NCBI GenBank assembly: GCA_030833525.1
Contig: JAURGZ010000008.1
Location: 1 to 56,510 of the forward strand
Origin: Bacteroidota bacterium
GTDB lineage: Bacteria > Bacteroidota > Bacteroidia > NS11-12g > UBA955
Length of the DNA: 56,510 nt
Direction of reading: 5' to 3'
In this document: one piece after another, positions 34,144 through 41,877 of the stretch
Layout: every line of letters starts with the position of its first letter
How positions within the stretch are numbered: position 1 is the stretch's first letter
Translations under genes and position numbers: made by a program
Notes under the pieces: generated by a model
Databases searched by the model: none
What the model saw: the letters and a program-made list of their open reading frames with translations, nothing else
What the model was told of the DNA's origin: nothing

Positions 34144-35808
34144 ATGGCAGGTGGTAAATTGTCAGCACGTCAGAAGATGATCAACATGATGTACCTCGTG
34201 TTGACCGCTCTTTTGGCGTTGAACGTATCCAAAGAAATCATCAAGGCTTTCAATTTGATTGAAAACTCGCTTGATAATTCAACTCGAAACATTGTTCAAA
34301 AGAATGATGCTGTTTTAGCTGCTTTGCAAAAAATAGCTAGCCAAGACAATCAAGCTGCGAAAGTGGCTGTTGAAAAGGTGAATGAGGCTCATACGATCAG
34401 CGAAGGTTTGATTAAAAAAATCTCTGCGATCAAAACTGACCTCTTGACTTTGTCTGGAGATGGTAAAGATCCCAAAACGGGGCGCAAATCTGATGAAGAA
34501 GGTCTGCTGGTAAAAGGCGGTGTCAACGAATTGGCCCAAGGTGACAACATGGAAATTCATGCGAATTATTTTGTGGTTGAAGATGGTGGTCGTCGTGGAA
34601 CAGAATTGCAGAAAGCCATCAATGATGCCCGAATCGCATTGTTGAATGTTCTGGAGTCAGCGACCAAAGACACGAGTTTGGCGAAAAATCCTGAGACCGT
34701 AAAATTCTTGAAAGAGAAAAAAGCGGCCATCGAAGCCAAGACCTCGTTGTATGCCGAAGATGGAGTCAACAGCAGTGGTTCACCTCAATCCTGGGTCTCC
34801 ATGTACTTGGAGCACTCTCCTTTGGCCGGTGTTTTTGCGATGTTGTCTAAGATTGAGAACGATTGCCGCGCATTAGAGGCAGAAGTTGCTCAAGCTTTGG
34901 CTGAATCCGTAAACGCAACCGACTACAAATTCGATTCTTTGATCCCCGTAGTTTCTTCGCCCATGAGTGCAGTATTGACGGGTCAAACCTATGAGGCTAA
35001 TATCTTGTTGGCTGCTTATAATTCCAAAGCCCAAATGCGTGTTTTGGTTAACGGCAACCCCATTGATGTTGTTGCAGGTGTAGGTAAGTACAAAGTAACT
35101 CCTCAGTCTCCTGGTGGTGCCAAATACAAAGTAGGCATCGAAGTCCCCACTCCTGGTGGTGGAGCACCCAAGATTTATGAGACTGAAGCCGAGTATAGTG
35201 TATTTGCTCCTCAAGCTGCTATTTCTGCAGATGAATTGAACGTGTTCTACGTTGGATTGGATAACCCCATCTCTGTTTCGGTTGGTGGTGTTGATCCCAA
35301 GAACGTAATGGTTCGTGTTGTGGGCGGTGGTACCAAGCTGGTCAATGGACCTCCAGGCAAATACAAAGTGTTGGTTCCTACACGTCAGGGCAATGAATGC
35401 ACCGTTGAGGTAGCCGCTAAGTTGCCTGATGGCCGAGTGGTATCCATGGGTAAGAAGTTGTTCAAAGTGCGCAACGTTCCCCGTCCATACTTCAAAGCTG
35501 GTTCAGTTGGTTTTTCAGGCCCTATCTCTTTGTCTTCAATGAAAGTTCAGAGCACGGCTGTAGCCCAATTGGATAACTTCATTTACGATGGTGTTAAATA
35601 CAACATCGTGGGTTACCGTTTCACTTGTGTAGGTCGCCGTACCAACGGACCCAAAGTGGTAAACGTTGACGGAGCTAGCCTGGAACCCATTAAGCCTTTG
35701 TTGGCCCGTTTGGGATCAGGTGACGTAATCCAATTTGACCAAATTCGTGCCGTAGGCCCTGATAAGCAGGTGAAATTCCTGGACAACGCCGGCGGTACAT
35801 TGCAATAA
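34144..35808 (+). CDS. gldM: Type IX secretion motor shaft protein GldM
   Basis: 554 residues, slightly longer than many. Starts MAGGKLSARQKMINMMYLVLTALLALNVS, the single membrane helix that sits inside the GldL ring. The long periplasmic part has a helical D1 domain (about 35-225) and beta domains D2-D4; VVSSPMSAVLTGQTYEANILLAAY and the VNGNPIDVVAGVGKYKVTPQSPGG segment are typical. GldM transmits motor torque to the GldK/GldN ring. Gene lies between gldL and gldN with short gaps; no anomaly seen. Confidence 0.97.
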   Translation: MAGGKLSARQKMINMMYLVLTALLALNVSKEIIKAFNLIENSLDNSTRNIVQKNDAVLAALQKIASQDNQAAKVAVEKVNEAHTISEGLIKKISAIKTDLLTLSGDGKDPKTGRKSDEEGLLVKGGVNELAQGDNMEIHANYFVVEDGGRRGTELQKAINDARIALLNVLESATKDTSLAKNPETVKFLKEKKAAIEAKTSLYAEDGVNSSGSPQSWVSMYLEHSPLAGVFAMLSKIENDCRALEAEVAQALAESVNATDYKFDSLIPVVSSPMSAVLTGQTYEANILLAAYNSKAQMRVLVNGNPIDVVAGVGKYKVTPQSPGGAKYKVGIEVPTPGGGAPKIYETEAEYSVFAPQAAISADELNVFYVGLDNPISVSVGGVDPKNVMVRVVGGGTKLVNGPPGKYKVLVPTRQGNECTVEVAAKLPDGRVVSMGKKLFKVRNVPRPYFKAGSVGFSGPISLSSMKVQSTAVAQLDNFIYDGVKYNIVGYRFTCVGRRTNGPKVVNVDGASLEPIKPLLARLGSGDVIQFDQIRAVGPDKQVKFLDNAGGTLQ

Positions 35809-35816
35809 TATCTAAC

Positions 35817-36821
35817 ATGAAAAAAATAGCATTCATTTTCGCTTTGCTCGCAGCTGCTCAAGTTTCAGCCCAAGATGGCTGGGGCGGTGGCTGGGGTGAT
35901 GACGGCGGCAGCAGTGGCGGTGGCTGGGGTGAATCCAGCGGCAGTGGTTCTTCAGAAGGGGGATCAGAAGCTTCAGGAGCTCCTGCAGTAGCCCCCACGG
36001 TTGAAATCGTAATTCCTACCATTGGAACGCATTATGATGATCCCGCTGAGTCGCATTACGAGCCCGCGTACGTTGAAAACGACGGTAACACAAAAATCAA
36101 AGAGGGTGTAGTGATTGTTCGTCCTTATTTGCGTGAAGCCGACGTCAAGATGCGCCGTCGCGTATGGCGCGTCATTGATTTGCGTCAGAAAATGAACCGC
36201 TGTTGGACTTGGCCCAAGCAGCCTATTTCCCAAGTTTTTTGGGAATTGGGTACCAAGGGCTTGGTTCGTGCGTATACTTCTGATTCTTTGAATCGAATCA
36301 TGACTCCAGAAGATATCATTCGTTCTACGGCTGAAATCATTACGACCCAGAAACAACGTCCAGGTTCTGATGATCCAACCGATTTGATTGATACTTCATT
36401 TGCTGAGTACTTTGATTGGAGCAAAATTGAGAAGTTCGAAATCATGGAAGATTGGGTTTTTGATTACAAGCACGGAGAATGGAAGCCCATCATCATTGCG
36501 ATTGCACCAATTAAACCCCGTTCCATCATGGGTCGTACCTATGACGAAAAGCCTTTCTGGATGAAGATGGATGATTGTCGTCCTACTTTGGCCAAATGCG
36601 AAGTGTATAACCGTTACAACGACGTTATGCGCTTGAATTGGGATCAACAGATCAATTTGCACCGTTTGTTTGACTCTTACATTGTCAAAACAACCGATTG
36701 GGACGATCGTTATATCAACGATAAGCCCGAGTTTCAGCAAGATCAATTGGCTGCGCTTTTGGAAGGTGAAAAAGTCAAAAATGATCTGTTCATTTTTGAG
36801 CACGACTTGTGGGAGTATTGA
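35817..36821 (+). CDS. gldN: Type IX secretion ring protein GldN
   Basis: 334 residues. Signal peptide MKKIAFIFALLAAAQVSA, then an unusual low-complexity stretch (about 20-55) of Gly, Ser and Trp (GWGGGWGDDGGSSGGGWGE), then the GldN/PorN domain: VVIVRPYLREADVKMRRRVWRVIDLRQKMN (split by my reading into its two helices), FWELGTKGLVRAYTSD, IMEDWVFDYKHGEWKPIIIAIAP and NRYNDVMRLNWDQQI. GldN pairs with GldK to build the periplasmic ring. Eight bases separate it from gldM. Last gene of the operon; terminator 17 bases later. Confidence 0.96.
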   Translation: MKKIAFIFALLAAAQVSAQDGWGGGWGDDGGSSGGGWGESSGSGSSEGGSEASGAPAVAPTVEIVIPTIGTHYDDPAESHYEPAYVENDGNTKIKEGVVIVRPYLREADVKMRRRVWRVIDLRQKMNRCWTWPKQPISQVFWELGTKGLVRAYTSDSLNRIMTPEDIIRSTAEIITTQKQRPGSDDPTDLIDTSFAEYFDWSKIEKFEIMEDWVFDYKHGEWKPIIIAIAPIKPRSIMGRTYDEKPFWMKMDDCRPTLAKCEVYNRYNDVMRLNWDQQINLHRLFDSYIVKTTDWDDRYINDKPEFQQDQLAALLEGEKVKNDLFIFEHDLWEY

Positions 36822-36837
36822 TTCAAAATGAATTGTT

Positions 36838-36866
36838 AAAAAGGGGGGCTATTGCCCCCCTTTTTT
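36838..36866 (+). terminator. Terminator after gldN
   Basis: AAGGGGGGC (36841-36849) and GCCCCCCTT (36854-36862) with a TATT loop, followed by TTTT; flanking A/T runs extend the stem. Ends the gldKLMN unit. Confidence 0.9.
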
Positions 36867-36891
36867 GTTGCGTGATTTTAAAGCCAAAATG

Positions 36892-36923
36892 TTTGAAAAG
36901 GCGTGAAAAATCATGTAAATTTG
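36892..36923 (+). promoter_or_regulatory. Promoter of yceD-rpmF-plsX-fabH
   Basis: TTTG (36892-36895), 20 bases, TAAATTTG (36916-36923) followed by C. Perfect -7 box; same -33 context (TTTGAAAAG) and spacing as the tRNA-Leu promoter. Leader of 18 bases to the yceD ATG. Confidence 0.7.
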
Positions 36924-36941
36924 CCGTTCGTTTGAGCGACT

Positions 36942-37487
36942 ATGTCTTTTGATCGCGAAAATCTGGTTGTTGAGTTTGTGAAGCTCAAAGACGGCAAGCA
37001 CGATTTTTGCCTTTCCTTGGACAAGGGGTTCTTTGAATTATTTGAAAATAGCGAGATTCTCGATGCCGATCTTTTGATGAATGTGCACCTGGAAAAATTA
37101 GTCAATTGGATTCATGTTCAATTGGAGATTTCAGGGTTCATTCAACAAGAGTGTGGTCGTTGTTTGGAACCTCTCAATTTGCCCGTTTCTTCAGCGTATA
37201 AGTTGATTTACCGGTTAAACAGTGAGGAGGAAAATGAGCAGCGCGAATTCGAAGACGATGGGGTAGAGTTGGTGTATTTGTTGCCGGCCGCTACTCAATT
37301 TGACATGTCGCAAGCGGCTTATGAAACAGCCTGCTTGGGATTGCCCATGTTAAAGAATTGCGACGAAATGGAAGAGAAGCCTTGCAACAATCAAATGATT
37401 CAAAAGCTCGACGAACTGAACCAAAAAGAAAACCAAGAAAACACCAACGATCCTCGTTGGGATAAACTAAAAGATCTATTCAAATAA
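36942..37487 (+). CDS. YceD/DUF177 family protein
   Basis: 181 residues. DUF177 pattern: a middle QEC-GRCLEPL segment (C-x2-C, about 72-78) and a tail CxxxEE-like region around NCDEMEEKPCNNQ, with NDPRWDKLKDLFK at the end. The bacterial family is linked to 23S rRNA/50S maturation (plant relative acts in chloroplast 23S rRNA accumulation) and almost always sits directly upstream of rpmF, as here (nine-base gap). Cysteine pairs suggest possible metal binding. First gene of a four-gene unit with its own strong promoter. Confidence 0.92.
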   Translation: MSFDRENLVVEFVKLKDGKHDFCLSLDKGFFELFENSEILDADLLMNVHLEKLVNWIHVQLEISGFIQQECGRCLEPLNLPVSSAYKLIYRLNSEEENEQREFEDDGVELVYLLPAATQFDMSQAAYETACLGLPMLKNCDEMEEKPCNNQMIQKLDELNQKENQENTNDPRWDKLKDLFK

Positions 37488-37496
37488 TAAAGGAAC

Positions 37497-37682
37497 ATGG
37501 CACATCCTAAGCGAAAAATATCGAAAACCCGCCGCGACAAGCGCAGAACTCACGACTCTTTGACGTCTCGCCCCATGATCGCGGATCCCGTAACTGGCGA
37601 CGTATCGCTGTACCACCGGGTCAATCTAGAAACCGGTATGTACCGCGGTCAAAAGGTCATGAAAGGCCGCAGCGAAGCCTAA
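37497..37682 (+). CDS. rpmF: 50S ribosomal protein L32 (bL32)
   Basis: 61 residues, basic. MAHPKRKISKTRRDKRRTHDS followed by a C-terminal CHRV-like segment written here as YHRVNLETGMYRG. The zinc-binding cysteines of many bL32 proteins are absent (no Cys at all), the C-minus form. bL32 lies near the peptidyl-transferase exit region. The rpmF-plsX-fabH order is conserved in many bacteria and links ribosome and membrane lipid synthesis. Confidence 0.96.
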   Translation: MAHPKRKISKTRRDKRRTHDSLTSRPMIADPVTGDVSLYHRVNLETGMYRGQKVMKGRSEA

Positions 37683-37688
37683 TATTCT

Positions 37689-38657
37689 ATGATTCGGATC
37701 GGTATCGACGCAATGGGCGGCGATTTCGCTCCGTTTGAAGCCCTCAAAGGAGCCATTCAGGCACAATCCGAAATCAAGGATTGTCAGTTGGTTCTTTATG
37801 GCGTAGAATCGGAGTTGCAACACATTGCCCAAGAACAGGGCTGGGACCTCTCAGCCTTGGAAATCGTGGATTGCCCCGATGTTATCGGTATGGCTGAACA
37901 TCCCGTTCGAGCTTTTACCACCAAGCCCCAAGCATCTCTATCTGTTGGTTTTCAACAATTGGCAAGCAAGGAGACCCAAGCTTTCATTTCTGCCGGCAAC
38001 ACGGGGGCTATGTTAGTAGGATCCATGCATGTCATCAAACCTGTAGAAGGTTTGGACCGCCCTTGTCTCACCGCTGCTGTTCCTCGCATGGACATGCATC
38101 CTGGAATTCTTTTGGATGTAGGAGCCAACGCTGACTGCAAACCCGAGCATTTGCAACAATTTGCCATTTTGGGTTCGTTGTTAGCCAAAGCGCTGTACAA
38201 TTTAGAATCTCCCAAAGTTGGTTTGTTGAACATCGGTGAGGAACCCGAAAAGGGGAATTTACTGAGCAAGGCGGCTCACCAACTATTGGCTCAAACTGAG
38301 AACATTGAGTTCGTGGGCAATATTGAAGGTCGTGATTTATTTGGTCCTCTAGCTGATGTCATTGTTTGCGATGGCTTCACTGGCAATACGGTTGTGAAGG
38401 TTTGCGAAGGCATGTACTACCGTTTGGCCAAACGCGGTGTTCAAGACGAATACCTAGATAAATTTAATTTCAAACATTACGGAGGCAGCCCCATTATGGG
38501 TGTGAATGCCCCTGTGATCGTAGGCCACGGTATTACCAAAGCCGACACCTTTGTGAAGATGATTGAATTGGCGATGGATACGGTTAAGTCGGATCTTGTG
38601 AGCATGGTTCAATCGTCGATGAAAGCCTTGCAGCAAGAGAAATTGAATGAGCAATAA
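37689..38657 (+). CDS. plsX: Phosphate acyltransferase PlsX
   Basis: Makes acyl-phosphate from acyl-ACP, feeding glycerophospholipid synthesis by PlsY. 322 residues with the family start IRIGIDAMGGDFAP, then FISAGNTGAMLVGS, LLDVGANADCKPEHLQQFA, GLLNIGEEPEKGN, EFVGNIEGRD and VIVCDGFTGNTVVK. All conserved blocks are intact. Its end overlaps fabH by 11 bases. Confidence 0.97.
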   Translation: MIRIGIDAMGGDFAPFEALKGAIQAQSEIKDCQLVLYGVESELQHIAQEQGWDLSALEIVDCPDVIGMAEHPVRAFTTKPQASLSVGFQQLASKETQAFISAGNTGAMLVGSMHVIKPVEGLDRPCLTAAVPRMDMHPGILLDVGANADCKPEHLQQFAILGSLLAKALYNLESPKVGLLNIGEEPEKGNLLSKAAHQLLAQTENIEFVGNIEGRDLFGPLADVIVCDGFTGNTVVKVCEGMYYRLAKRGVQDEYLDKFNFKHYGGSPIMGVNAPVIVGHGITKADTFVKMIELAMDTVKSDLVSMVQSSMKALQQEKLNEQ

Positions 38658-39648
38658 GCTAACGGCTGCCATCACGGCAGTGGGTGGTTATGTTCCCCCT
38701 TACGTATTGACCAACCAAGAGTTGGAGTCCATGGTGGATACCACAGACGAGTGGATTCAGGCCCGCACGGGTATTTTGGAGCGTCACATCCTCAAGGAAA
38801 AAGGAAAAGGGACCTCTGACATGGCCGTTGAAGCCATTCTTCCCATGCTCGAAAAGAAGGGAATCTCTCCCTTGGAATTGGATGCCATTTTGTGCGGTAC
38901 GGTTACCGGAGACTACATATTTCCCGCCACAGCCAATGTGATTGCTGATAAAATTGGCGCTAAAAATGCTTGGGGTTTTGACGTTTCGGCTGCCTGTTCT
39001 GGATTCTTATTCAGCTTGGAAACGGGTGCTCGCTTGATTGAAAGCGGCAAGTACAAGAAGGTTTTGGTGGTAGGTGCAGATAAAATGTCGAGCATCATCA
39101 ACTACGAAGACCGAAATACGTGCATCATTTTTGGCGATGGCGCTGGATGCGTATTGCTAGAACCCAATACAGAAGGCTATGGTTTGTTGGATTCTCAGCT
39201 TCATGTAGATGGGAGCGGTCGAGAATTTCTGATTCAACCCGCTGGAGGGTCAGTGTTACCCCCCAGTCATGAAACCGTCGAGGATAAATTGCACTACGTT
39301 CACCAAGAAGGCAAAACGGTATTCAAATTTGCCGTTACCAACATGGCCAATGTCAGCTACGAGGTGATGCAGCGAAACGGTCTAACCGGTGATGATGTTG
39401 ATTGGTTGGTTCCCCATCAAGCCAATTTGCGCATCATCGATGCTACGGCTGAGCGCATGGGCTTGGACAAGAATAAGGTCTTGATCAACATTCATCGCTA
39501 TGGCAATACGACCAGCGGTACCCTGCCTTTGTGTCTGTTTGATTTTGAGAAGCAATTCAAAAAAGGAGACAATCTCATCTTCAGTACCTTCGGTGGAGGG
39601 TTTACCTGGGGAGCCATTTACTTGAAATGGGCTTACGATCCCAATTGA
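38647..39648 (+). CDS. fabH: Beta-ketoacyl-ACP synthase III
   Basis: Starts fatty acid chains by condensing an acyl-CoA primer with malonyl-ACP. 333 residues with catalytic Cys117 in DVSAACSGFLF, His in WLVPHQANLRI and Asn in YGNTTSGTLPL. Bacteroidota make many branched-chain fatty acids, so branched acyl-CoA primers are likely; the E2 at 23601-24980 could belong to the complex that provides them (inference). Last gene of yceD-rpmF-plsX-fabH; its last 16 bases overlap the converging methyltransferase gene. Confidence 0.97.
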   Translation: MSNKLTAAITAVGGYVPPYVLTNQELESMVDTTDEWIQARTGILERHILKEKGKGTSDMAVEAILPMLEKKGISPLELDAILCGTVTGDYIFPATANVIADKIGAKNAWGFDVSAACSGFLFSLETGARLIESGKYKKVLVVGADKMSSIINYEDRNTCIIFGDGAGCVLLEPNTEGYGLLDSQLHVDGSGREFLIQPAGGSVLPPSHETVEDKLHYVHQEGKTVFKFAVTNMANVSYEVMQRNGLTGDDVDWLVPHQANLRIIDATAERMGLDKNKVLINIHRYGNTTSGTLPLCLFDFEKQFKKGDNLIFSTFGGGFTWGAIYLKWAYDPN

Positions 39649-40724
39649 GTTTCGTTGCGCTTCAATACGGCGCGAAATAAATAATCGGCTTGGTTGGATG
39701 GTCCGCCCAACATTTCCATGCTCAGAAGGAAATAGTCAGGATTGTTCTGCAAAAAAGCATTCACTTGATCTTCGTTCTCTCGCTGAAAAACAGAACAGGT
39801 CAGGTAAAAGAGCAACCCGCCGGGGAGTAGGCGCGAGGCACAATTCTGCAACAAAACGCGCTGCGTATCCCACAGTTTTTCTTGGGAATGAATCGAGAAA
39901 CGGTGCCATTCTTCAGGGTTTCTGCGCCAAGTCCCAGATCCGCTGCAGGGTACATCCAAGACGATTCGATCAAAGTGCTCGGGTCCTTGCCACGCAAAAT
40001 CCGATTTTTTGGCGGGATTGAAAGGAAATACCAGGGGTAGTTTGAATCCCGCTTGTAGAAAGCGCTGTTGGAGATTGTTCAGGGCAGAGGCTCGAAGATC
40101 GGTGCAAACCCAATGATGATGGGGGTACAATCGATTCATCTGTAGGCTTTTACCACCGGCGCCTGAACATGCATCCCAAATGGATAAGGGTTTGCTTACG
40201 GCCAATTCCACATGTTCAACCGTTTTTTGGGAGGCCCAATCCTGAATGAAACCCAGTCCTTTTTCTTGGGCTTCATTGAGAGAAGTACCGGCAGGGAATA
40301 CCAAGCAATCGGCTTGAGGATCGTTCAAGGGATTGGGTTGCTCAGATGGCCAGGGGCGCAAACGACAAAAAAATACTGGGGCTTCGGCTTGAAACCAGGC
40401 CAGAAAATCAGTCCAAGTAATGCCTGAAGAGAATTCAACTTTCCATGCGGGATGCTGTACAACAGAACTTTCAGTGACAGCCATATTTTCGAGCTCTGCT
40501 CGCTCAGAATCTAGGGTATACGGGCTTTGCAGTAGGGCTTGAACCAATGCGGCTGTACACAATGACTGGGGCCAATGGGCCACTGAAATGTCTGGGGCAA
40601 ACTTGAAATAGGTATAACACCAACGGCGGTAGCGTTTTCGGTCCTTGCTGCCCCATCCTCGTTGGGCCTTGAATGCACGCGCTAGGTAATGATGAAAGGG
40701 CTCCCCAAATTGGTATTCAGCCAA
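39633..40724 (-). CDS. NSUN/RsmB-type RNA m5C methyltransferase
   Basis: At least 363 residues. SAM-dependent Rossmann fold of the NOL1/NOP2/Sun family: SIWDACSGAGGKSLQMNRL (SAM loop), CTDLRAS, motif IV RIVLDVPCSGSGTWRRNPE and motif VI FYLTCSVFQRENEDQV, giving the two cysteines used to make 5-methylcytosine in RNA. The N-terminus has a GSKDRKRYRRWCYTYF block typical of Bacteroidota members. A TTG at 40724 is the first usual start, but the open frame continues upstream with an RQLENTITLLAEYQ helix that fits the family, up to a CTG at 40766 that overlaps the preceding stop as CTGA. I suspect the CTG (377 residues). Third gene after guaA. Confidence 0.88.
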   Translation of the reverse strand: MAEYQFGEPFHHYLARAFKAQRGWGSKDRKRYRRWCYTYFKFAPDISVAHWPQSLCTAALVQALLQSPYTLDSERAELENMAVTESSVVQHPAWKVEFSSGITWTDFLAWFQAEAPVFFCRLRPWPSEQPNPLNDPQADCLVFPAGTSLNEAQEKGLGFIQDWASQKTVEHVELAVSKPLSIWDACSGAGGKSLQMNRLYPHHHWVCTDLRASALNNLQQRFLQAGFKLPLVFPFNPAKKSDFAWQGPEHFDRIVLDVPCSGSGTWRRNPEEWHRFSIHSQEKLWDTQRVLLQNCASRLLPGGLLFYLTCSVFQRENEDQVNAFLQNNPDYFLLSMEMLGGPSNQADYLFRAVLKRNETQLGS

Positions 40725-40762
40725 TAGGGTTATGGTATTTTCCAGCTGTCGAGGTAAATGGC

Positions 40763-41875
40763 TCAGGGGTTGACAGGGATTTGGTATTCTCCTTCTATGC
40801 GCACCAAGCGAATCCCAGCGTTGGCCATTCCATGGCCCGTGGGGGTCAGTCGAATGTTTTGAATGGAGCCTTGAAAAGTGGGACTCAATTGTTGTTGACG
40901 AAAATACAAGGGTTGAAGACTGGGACTAACCGAGAAGTGACTCACCAGAAAGAGCAAGTGGTCATAGCCCAAATAGGCATATTTGCTGGGCTCTCCCCAT
41001 TGGGAAACGGTCATTCGTTGAGCCAAATAAGACACGGTAGAGTCCAAGAAATCCAAAACTACATTTCCTGGGTAAAGCATGCGGTTTTTTTGGTCCACGG
41101 GGAGGCTCACAGCCGCTTGTGCATCCAACCAGTCAAATTGGCCAATGGCGTAACTGTTTGTGGCATCCAAAGCCCGTTTGGACAAGTAAGATTGGGCTTC
41201 GGGCGTAAATTTATCGGTATAAACGAATAAAAAAGAATCGCTACCGGTAGAAAGAGCTGGCGACAGACTTTTACTGCTGGTCTTCCAAATATGCTTACTC
41301 ACAGAGCTGCCTTCAAGCAGACGAAACAATTGGGCTTCGGTTTTCTGACATTGGGCTGCGTTTTTGGGTTTATCGGGGCTGATGATGGCAATTTTGTGGC
41401 GAGGGTAACAGCGTTGTATTTCAGACGCCAAGCCCAAAAGACGTACGCTATCGCTTGCAAACATGGATATTCCGTTGCTCGCCGATTGAAAAGCATACGG
41501 TGCCAGTGGTGCCACCCAAGGCTTGGTAATGGTGTAGTCTTGATCCATTGATTTGAGCTGTTTGGGGTAAACAGGGCCCAGAATCAGGTCGTGGTTGTTC
41601 AGCCACAATTTGCCGGCAATGGAACAGAAGAATAGGCTATCGGTTTTGAAATCGCGCAAGTCAATTTCACAAGGAATGCCGTTGGTCCCCAAATCTTCGG
41701 CGGCCGTTTGAATGCCCAGCCAATAATCCAACATGGCTTGGTTGAAAGCGTCGTTAGCTCCTTTTTCGGCATGAAAGGGCAACAGAACGGCTACTTTAAC
41801 CGGGCTATGCTGAGCGGTTACCTTGAAGCTTACAATCGAAAGAAGCAGTAACGATATGGATCTCAATCCGTTCAT
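40763..41875 (-). CDS. Exported periplasmic-binding-fold protein (type 1)
   Basis: 370 residues from ATG 41875, signal peptide NGLRSISLLLLSIVSFKVTAQ. The body opens VKVAVLLPFHAEKGANDAFNQAMLDYWLGIQTAAEDL, then LILGPVYPKQLKSM and VAPLAPYAF, the pattern of Leu/Ile/Val-binding-type periplasmic proteins. Many Bacteroidota carry such a protein behind guaA with LysM repeats in front; no LysM repeat is present here. No ABC permease is nearby, so it is probably not a transport receptor. Two bases separate it from the guaA stop; it overlaps the methyltransferase frame. Role unknown, fold call fairly sure. Confidence 0.82.
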   Translation of the reverse strand: MNGLRSISLLLLSIVSFKVTAQHSPVKVAVLLPFHAEKGANDAFNQAMLDYWLGIQTAAEDLGTNGIPCEIDLRDFKTDSLFFCSIAGKLWLNNHDLILGPVYPKQLKSMDQDYTITKPWVAPLAPYAFQSASNGISMFASDSVRLLGLASEIQRCYPRHKIAIISPDKPKNAAQCQKTEAQLFRLLEGSSVSKHIWKTSSKSLSPALSTGSDSFLFVYTDKFTPEAQSYLSKRALDATNSYAIGQFDWLDAQAAVSLPVDQKNRMLYPGNVVLDFLDSTVSYLAQRMTVSQWGEPSKYAYLGYDHLLFLVSHFSVSPSLQPLYFRQQQLSPTFQGSIQNIRLTPTGHGMANAGIRLVRIEGEYQIPVNP

Positions 41876-41877
41876 GA

